Source of the DNA: Flavobacteriales bacterium
GTDB lineage: Bacteria > Bacteroidota > Bacteroidia > Flavobacteriales_F > PHOS-HE28
Reading direction: 5' to 3'
Assembly: GCA_016715995.1 (NCBI GenBank)
Contig: JADJXF010000003.1
Coordinates: 1-22,235 of the forward strand
DNA length: 22,235 bases
The notes under the pieces are model-generated. The model saw only the letters and a program-made list of their open reading frames with translations, did not search any database and was not told the DNA's origin. This document shows positions 16,084 through 22,235 of this stretch, one piece after another. Position 1 is the stretch's first letter, and each line of letters begins with the position of its first letter. A program made the translations under genes and the position numbers.

Positions 16084-16860
16084 TCAGGCCTCCACATCCA
16101 CGCGCAGCCCATCGTAGGCCAGGGCCACGTTCCCGGGCAAGCCGCGAGAGACGTCATCATGCCGTCCGAGCAGGTGGCTGATGTGCGTGAAGAAGGCGCG
16201 CTTCGGCGCGATGCGCTCCACCATCGCCAGAGCTTCCTTCAGGTTGAGGTGCGAAACATGCTCCTCGATGCGCAGCGCGTTGAGCACGAGCGTGTCGACG
16301 CCCCGGAGCCGCTCCACTTCCTCGGCATCGATGGTCTTCGCATCGGTGATGTAGGCCAGGCCGCCGACGCGGAAGCCGAGCACCGGCATGCGGTGGTGCA
16401 TCACGTGAATCACATCAAGCCGGATTCCGTCAGCGGAGAAGGAACGCCCCTCGATCGGCACCAAGTTCAGCTCCGGCACGCCCGGATAGCGCTCCTTGGC
16501 AAAGGCGTAGGAGTACACCCTTCGGATGGCATCGAGCGTGGCCGGACCCGAAATCAGGTCCATCGGGCGTTTCATGCGGAAGTTGAGCGCGCGCAGGTCG
16601 TCGATCCCGCTGATGTGGTCCATGTGCTCGTGGGTGAGCAGCACGGCATCGAGACGGTCGACCCGGGCGCGCAGCAACTGCTGGCGCAGGTCGGGGCCGG
16701 CATCGATCAGCAGTTGCTTTCCCCCGGCATGGAGCAGCGCGGATGTGCGCAGACGCTGGTCATGTGGATCGTTGCTCCGGCATACCGAACAAGCGCAGCC
16801 GATCACAGGCACGCCCTGGCTGGTGCCTGTGCCGAGGAACTCAAGACCGATCGGCGACAT
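16084..16860 (-). CDS. PhnP-like metallo-beta-lactamase-fold hydrolase
   Basis: This is an intact 258-residue MBL-fold enzyme. GTGTSQGVPVIGC opens the fold, and Cys22, Cys24 and Cys27 (CxCxxC) match the structural zinc site of PhnP-type phosphodiesterases. The catalytic metal motif is THEHMDH (His77, His79, Asp81, His82), with later ligands in HVMHHRMP, YITDAKTID and HVSHLN. PhnP hydrolyses a cyclic ribose phosphate in phosphonate degradation, but relatives are common in Bacteroidota without phosphonate genes and their substrates are unknown; none of the neighbours suggests phosphonate use. It is probably cytoplasmic, with no signal peptide. It lies 54 bases downstream of a T9SS cargo gene on the same strand and may be co-transcribed with it. 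Confidence 0.92.
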   Translation of the reverse strand: MSPIGLEFLGTGTSQGVPVIGCACSVCRSNDPHDQRLRTSALLHAGGKQLLIDAGPDLRQQLLRARVDRLDAVLLTHEHMDHISGIDDLRALNFRMKRPMDLISGPATLDAIRRVYSYAFAKERYPGVPELNLVPIEGRSFSADGIRLDVIHVMHHRMPVLGFRVGGLAYITDAKTIDAEEVERLRGVDTLVLNALRIEEHVSHLNLKEALAMVERIAPKRAFFTHISHLLGRHDDVSRGLPGNVALAYDGLRVDVEA

Positions 16861-16914
16861 TCGGTCAAATATCGGCTGCGCAGGACCGGCTGAACAGGAT
16901 CAAGCCAACTCCGC

Positions 16915-17760
16915 TCAGTGCGATATCAAGAACGCACGGTGTTGTTGCTCTTCCGGAGTGGCGACCCGCAGCACGTAGCTTCCTGCACCCAACTCACTGA
17001 TTGGTATGGCAAGGGTCTGCGCTCCCGTCCCAATCGATCCCGTCGGCACCAGCACCAGCTCCCGCCCGGCCGCATCAAGGACCGAGAGTACGATGCCGGT
17101 CGAATTCGCCGCCTCGAGAGGCAGGTTCAATATGCTTGTTGCCGGCACCGGATACGGAGCACCGATACGCAAGGCTGCGAATCCCTGTTCTTCGATGCCC
17201 GTGCCCGCCGTCAGCGCCAGGTCATCCACGACGAACCAACTTCCTTGGGTCGGCAAACCAGCCGCTCCGGCAATACCAAAGGAGATGGTCGCCGTAGCCG
17301 GAGGATTCGGGTTCCCGAGGTTGTAATCGATCGCCACGTCGAACTGCGCGTAGCTGCTCTGCGCAGCAGTGATCAGCGTGAACGCGACCGCAACGGGTGC
17401 GCTCCCGGCATCCAGCAATGTGATGCTCACCGTCATCTGATCCCCTGAGGAGGCCGGGCTGAATTTGTACCATCCCGTAAAGGCACTGGGCTGGCTGGTC
17501 ACCGCTTGAGAGAGATTCTGCAAAGCCGGCGGCACCGGACTCCCTGAGGCGAACAGCACTTCGCCGCGCGCGGCGAAAGCGCCGCTATGCGCATCCGTGC
17601 TCTGCGAGACAGGGTAAAGATTGAGCGGCGCTATGTTGTTGTTGCTCCAGCCGTCCGGGACTTGACCGGTCCAGTTCTCGAATCCGCCATTGGTCACCTG
17701 CGCGGAGGAGGTGGATGCACAAAGGACGAGGAGCAGCAAGAGGGTATGCGTCCGCTTCAT
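16915..17760 (-). CDS. T9SS type A sorting-domain secreted protein
   Basis: This predicted surface or secreted protein has 281 residues. The signal peptide MKRTHTLLLLLVLCASTSSAQ is very clear. The mature part begins VTNGGFENWTGQVPDGW, an opening often seen in Bacteroidota exoproteins, and has a jelly-roll-like domain ending near SWFVVDDLALT. The last 70 residues (APYPVPATSILNLPL to HRAFLISH) form a T9SS sorting domain, including LDAAGRELVLV and GAGSYVLRV. I chose ATG 17760 for the signal peptide; longer in-frame forms overlap the neighbouring gene. A Bacteroidota-like promoter element lies about 20 bases upstream. Function beyond export is not evident. Confidence 0.87.
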   Translation of the reverse strand: MKRTHTLLLLLVLCASTSSAQVTNGGFENWTGQVPDGWSNNNIAPLNLYPVSQSTDAHSGAFAARGEVLFASGSPVPPALQNLSQAVTSQPSAFTGWYKFSPASSGDQMTVSITLLDAGSAPVAVAFTLITAAQSSYAQFDVAIDYNLGNPNPPATATISFGIAGAAGLPTQGSWFVVDDLALTAGTGIEEQGFAALRIGAPYPVPATSILNLPLEAANSTGIVLSVLDAAGRELVLVPTGSIGTGAQTLAIPISELGAGSYVLRVATPEEQQHRAFLISH

Positions 17761-17778
17761 GAGGGTGATTTTGTCCGC

Positions 17779-17787
17779 GCAAAGTAA
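17779..17787 (-). promoter_or_regulatory. Possible Bacteroidota-type promoter (-7 element TTACTTTGC)
   Basis: Read on the minus strand, TTACTTTGC resembles the TAnnTTTG -7 consensus and ends 18 bases before the ATG at 17760, which fits a short leader. The surrounding sequence is GC-rich, so the element stands out. No clear TTG at -33 was found, so this is tentative. Confidence 0.4.
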
Positions 17788-17864
17788 TCTTACCCTCACC
17801 GTCGTGTACCCGCTGCTGAGCGCTGAATCCCCAAGGTCCATGTTGAAAGCACCGGCCATCGCCA

Positions 17865-20800
17865 TCACAACCCGAACCTGTCCCTGAAGTCGTCCACCTT
17901 CTTCTTGTTGGTGAGCACGTACTGGTACTCAGGGCCGTCCTTGTTATCGGGCAGCTTGCGCTTGTCGTCCTTGGCCTCGCTGATCATGGTGTTGAACTGC
18001 TGATCGCTGCTGAAGGCGTAGAGCATGTTGCGGCTGTACTGGAAGAAGTAGTAGGTCTGATCGTCGAGCGCGAGGTAAAGGGTCATGATGTCGCCGCTGC
18101 GCTTGCGCTCGATATGCACCTTGCCTTTGACCTGTCGGTACACGGGCTTCTTCAGGACGGTGGCCACCCCGATGGGGCCATCGCTCACCCAGCTCTGCTC
18201 GGGCCCGTCCCAGCGCATCTTCACATCACCGAGCACGATGGGCTTCACCAGTTCATCGGGCAGTTTCTTGATCTCGCCCTTGATGCTGAGCTCGCTGATG
18301 AGCTTGTCGCTCTTCTCCAGGCCGAGGGCCTCGCGCATGAACTTCTCGTAATAGGTCTTGCCGATGTCAAGCGCCTGCTGGTCGGGGTAGGCGATGATCT
18401 CCGCAGCCATGCGCTCCAGCGCGTTGTCGAGGAAGTGGAAGTCGGCCACCAGCACACCGTTGCCGAAGGCCTTCTTCTCCACCGTCTCATAACGCATGGT
18501 GCCCACTATGGAAGTTCTCACGCGACCGAGCTTCACCCCGAAGTCGATCGGGCCATCGGCCATCACCACGCAGGGCTCCACGGCCAGGCTCACGAGCGCC
18601 CCGGGCAGGTTGCGCTGTCGGATCTTGTCCTTATTGGAGATCACGTACTCCTTGCGGCCCTTGTCATAGAAGAGCAGGCCGCGCGCGGCGATGATGTCGC
18701 GGTCGTCCTTGCTCCGGGTGCGGCTCAGGAAGGTGCCGTAGGTGCTGAAGGGATCCTCATCGGTGAGGTGCAGTCCCGCGCCGATGCGCTGGCCCTGATC
18801 ATCGTAGAGCGTATCCCCGACAGGGATGAAGATCTCCAGCGGGTCGATTGGCGATTCGAAGCGCATCCAGTTGCGCGCGAGCCCCTCGCAGCCATGCTGT
18901 ATCCGGGTGCTTCCGCTGAAGGTGAGCTCCTTGATGCTGGCGGTGAGATGCACATCGCCGAAGAAGTCGAAGGCGGGGTTCAGCTGGAAGTCCTGCTCCG
19001 GGGCGATACGGCCCACGGCGCGCGTCTGGTAGGCTGTATCGACGCCGATGCTGAAGAGGTTGATGGGCAGCTTGCGGTTGTTCTCATCGATATAATCGAT
19101 GGTGCCGGTGGCGGTGTAGCTCCGTTTGGCCTTGATGTTCGCCGTGGCGTTGTAGATGCGATGGTGCTTGGTGACGAAGTTGGCGGTGATGACCGTGTTG
19201 GTGAGCGGGTCCATTTCCGCGTTCTTGCGGATGCGGACGCGCATGCTGTCCGGGGTGATGAGCGCGTCGGCCACCTGGATGTACTGCACATCATCGGCGG
19301 TGATCAGGTGCTTCTTGAGGTCATAAGCACGCCTTGGGCGCCATGAAGTGGAGGCTGTCCTGCTCGGGCCTGATGCTGATGAAGTTGGACCCGGAGAGTT
19401 GGAGGTCCTCGGCGCCCTCGGCGGCCTTGCGGTCGCTCTCGAGGGCGATGTCGCCCTGGTCCATGAACCACTTGAAGCGGTCCATGTAGCAGATGTACTG
19501 GTTCACGGGGAACTCCACCTTGGTCTCGCTGCCGTTGCTCACGAACTCACCGATGCGCTCGTCGAGCTTCACGGTGGCGTTCACGTTATCGGTCTTGAAG
19601 GCGATGCTGGCGGTGTCGCCCTCGGTGAGGCGGAAGTCGCTCGTATCGGCATGCAGCTGCATGGTCTCGAACTGGAAGAGCTTGCTCTTGAGCGTGGCGT
19701 TCCGGAAGTCGATGAGCCCGGCACCGGTCATGCCCTGGGGCGTGAGGTCGGTTAGGCCGTACAGCAGGGCCTGGTCGTCGTACATGACCATGGGCTTGCG
19801 GATCTGCTCGGTCCGCAGGTTGTCCTTGGCGGGCTCCAGGCGCACGTACACCTGCGCCGCGGTGATGTGGGGCACCTTGCTGGGCTTGGTGGCAGCGATG
19901 TTCTCGAGCGTATCGGCGCGGCCGAGCGTGCTGTCGGGGTGAAGATGAGCTGCTTGCTGCCGAGGCGGGTGGTGAGGTACTCGAGGCTGCCATTGCCTTG
20001 CAGGCCCCTGCTGTTGAGCGTGATGGTGCTCGTGAACTGCGCCTTGCGCCCATAGAGCGGCATGCCCGCATCGCCGGTGGGCTTCACGAAACCCAAGGCA
20101 TAATCGGTCTGGAGCCGCAGGGGTTCGCGGATGTCAGGGAATATCCCGCTGCTGACGAGCGTGCCGTTGAAGGTGAGGCCGGCGTTGGTGAAGTTGTCGA
20201 GCGAATCGAGCTTGAAGGGGTCGCTGCGGTAGTAGAATCCGTCGCGCTTGTATGCCCCGCGCTGGATGGAGCGCTTGTCGCTAGTAGACGAAGCTCTCCC
20301 GCGCGCTGGTGAAGATGGGATACTGCGGTACTTCTCCTGCTGACGGCCGCTCGTGTGGCTCGGCGCATCGATCTCGAGGGTGCTGGTCACCTGCTCCAGC
20401 ACGTTCTTCACGCGCACCAGGGGTTGCTGCCCATCGTCGTTCTTCCCGAAGCTGCTGGCCATGAAGCTCACGCTGTCCACATTGATCAAGTCGATGGTGA
20501 AGGGATCGTAGTGGAAATAGTATTCCTTGCCGTAGTACTGGAGGCGGCCGGCCTTGATGCTGCCGGCGAACGTGAAATCGCGGTTCTTCTTGATGGTGAT
20601 GGTCTTCTCGGCCGGGTAGATGCGCACGTCCTGCGAGTCGCTCATCAGAATCACGCTCACGCCCTTCATCGCGAGGTCGTTGTTGAGCAGGTTGATGGTG
20701 GCGTTCACGTTGTCATCCACCGTGCTGTTGAACTGCAGCGCGTCGTAGTCCTGCTTGCCGGCATTGTTGAGGATGTGCTGCCGGAGCCGCGGCTGCACCT

Positions 20801-22235
20801 GCACCCATTCGGTCTCCGGGATCGTAATAGAGGTAGCCCTTGTTGTGCAGGTCGATGAGCAGGGGCACCACGGTGGTCTTCTGCATCTTGTTGAACACCG
20901 CGAACCCTGCGCACATGAAGCGCCCTTCGTTCTGCTTGCTGAAATCGTTGAGGCGCGCGAGCGGATGGCGCTATCGATGCCGAGCATGCCCATGTAGCGC
21001 TTGTCGCGGAAGTAGTCGAAGCTCTCGAAGCTGGCCTTGTTCCTGGCTGGTGCCGGCGGGGTTGCCGAGCTGCACCAACGGGTCGCCCTGCTTCCAGGTG
21101 AGCACCGCGAAGTACGTATCGAGCTGGGGACTGGGTGTTGTAGAAGGGCGCCTTGCCCCGGCCCTGGTCCTTCTCGATCAGCGAGAGCTGGCGCTTGTCG
21201 CGCAGGAAGCGGAGGCTGGCGCTCTGTTGCAGGAGGCTGTCCGTTCCGTGCACGCGCAGGGCGACCTCATCGCTCGTGATGCGTCGGGGTCGATGCTGAA
21301 GCGCTGGCCGCTGGTGACGATGGGAAGGGCGCTTGTCCGGATAGGAAAGTGAGGTACGCCGGCTCTTCCTGGGTGCCGTAGCCCTGCAGCTGGCGCCTTG
21401 CATGCTGAAGCCGCCCTCGAAGTCGATGCCCTCGACGATCTCGGATCTTCCTATGCGCCGGTCGTAGCTCTCGAAGCGCGGGTCGCTCGCGCTGCCCTCA
21501 TCCACATTGGCCAGCAGCTTGTCCGCTGCGAGCTTGCCCACCAGGGTCTTGGGGAAGTACGGTCGTTGAACTGACCAACAAATCACCTCGAATGCGGCGC
21601 TCTTCAAGCGCACGCTGTACGCATGGTCCCATTCAGCGTAGGTGGCGGTGGGCTTCAATCCGGCGCGCGCCCAGGTGACCTTGCCCCCATTCCCCATCCA
21701 GATCTCCTGGGTGGGCAGGTAGGTGCCGCCCGTGTTCAGGATCACGCTGCTGTCGCCCTTGGCCAGGCACAGCAGGTCGGTCTTCGCGAATGTGATCTTG
21801 GGCACGCTGTCGAACGCGAAGGCGAAGTCCTTGCTCCTCGCTTTCCAGGTCACGCTCGCGCTCTTCAGCAGGGCGCCCTCGCGGAAGAGGCCGGCACAGG
21901 TGGTGATGAAGGCTTGCACATTCTGCTTGCGCGCCCCTTGCACGAGCTTGTCCATGCCTTGCATCCAGGCGTCGAATTCGGCCGCGCCGCGCCCCGTTGA
22001 CTGGAAGGCGGCCACGCAATCGAGGTAGTCGCGGAAGCCCGGGAATGCATCAAGCGCTTGAGCATGAAGTTGGCCACCTCGGCGACCTTGATCCGCTGCC
22101 GCTCATCGTAGTAGGCACTATTCCACGCAGGCGTGAATACCTCCTCCATGAAGGGCCTTCCCTCCTTCTTGTCGGCACCGGTGATGAAGGCCGTCATCTC
22201 TTGCAGGAAGAGCGCCTGGTCGGAGGAGAAGGGCT
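17865..22235 (-). CDS. Very large repeat-containing protein of unknown function, C-terminal part, frameshifted in its 5' portion
   Basis: One long gene enters from the right edge and ends at 17865 with VDDFRDRFGL. It covers about 1450 residues and its N-terminus is outside. From about 19330 to the stop it is uninterrupted; upstream, similarity hops among frames near 19330, 19940, 20290, 20335, 20825, 20960, 21055, 21130, 21290, 21400 and 22045. I do not recognise the family. It has internal repeats: DFTFAGS, LTFNGT and LTFSGST strands recur, as do YYFHYDPFTIDL and FYYRSDPFKLDSL. Segments such as ADDVQYIQVADALITPDSMRV and NATLKSKLFQFETM suggest long stacked beta-strands. No sorting domain is seen at its C-terminus. 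Position next to secreted-protein genes suggests, but does not show, a role at the cell envelope. Confidence 0.72.

Noticed and set aside
18114..19346. Open frame of 410 codons on the plus strand
   Set aside because: It is the antisense shadow of the giant minus-strand gene, whose frame has clear strand repeats and continues beyond this part.

Overview
The window looks like chromosomal DNA of a GC-rich member of the Bacteroidota, probably a Flavobacteriales-like lineage. The main evidence is four secreted proteins with signal peptides and C-terminal regions resembling type IX secretion (T9SS) type A sorting domains. A TTACTTTG-like promoter element and the lack of strong Shine-Dalgarno sequences also fit. 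The species cannot be named from the sequence alone. No rRNA, tRNA or CRISPR array was seen.

Positions 1-8589 (+) hold a surface-polysaccharide locus. In order it encodes the tail of an FkbM methyltransferase, a NodB-type polysaccharide deacetylase, a GT4 glycosyltransferase, two GT2 glycosyltransferases, a GT17 enzyme, a third GT2 enzyme, an O-antigen ligase/polymerase-like membrane protein and a DegT/DnrJ/EryC1/StrS sugar aminotransferase. Most junctions overlap by a few bases (ATGA or TGATG), so this is one translationally coupled operon. It ends at a perfect 21-bp-stem hairpin (8591-8641), which probably terminates transcription from both sides.

Positions 8653-12050 (-) hold two T9SS cargo genes. 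One is an 800-residue protein with a peptidase S74 (tail-spike chaperone) domain just before its sorting domain. An intact IS3-family insertion sequence (12154-13553) sits in the divergent intergenic region upstream of them and is followed by an 8-bp tandem repeat. Positions 13906-16079 (+) encode a divergent GCS2-type carboxylate-amine ligase homologue and a LamG-domain secreted protein. Positions 16084-17760 (-) encode a PhnP-like metallo-beta-lactamase-fold hydrolase and another T9SS cargo. Positions 17865-22235 (-) are the C-terminal 1400+ residues of a very large repeat-containing protein that I do not recognise.

Reading frames are broken many times in 1-4640 and 19330-22235 but not at all in the roughly 14.7 kb between. 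The broken genes continue sensibly across frames and keep conserved motifs, so I read most breaks as sequence errors near contig ends rather than true pseudogenes. Functionally, the window pairs a cell-surface glycan locus with several secreted, surface-anchored proteins.
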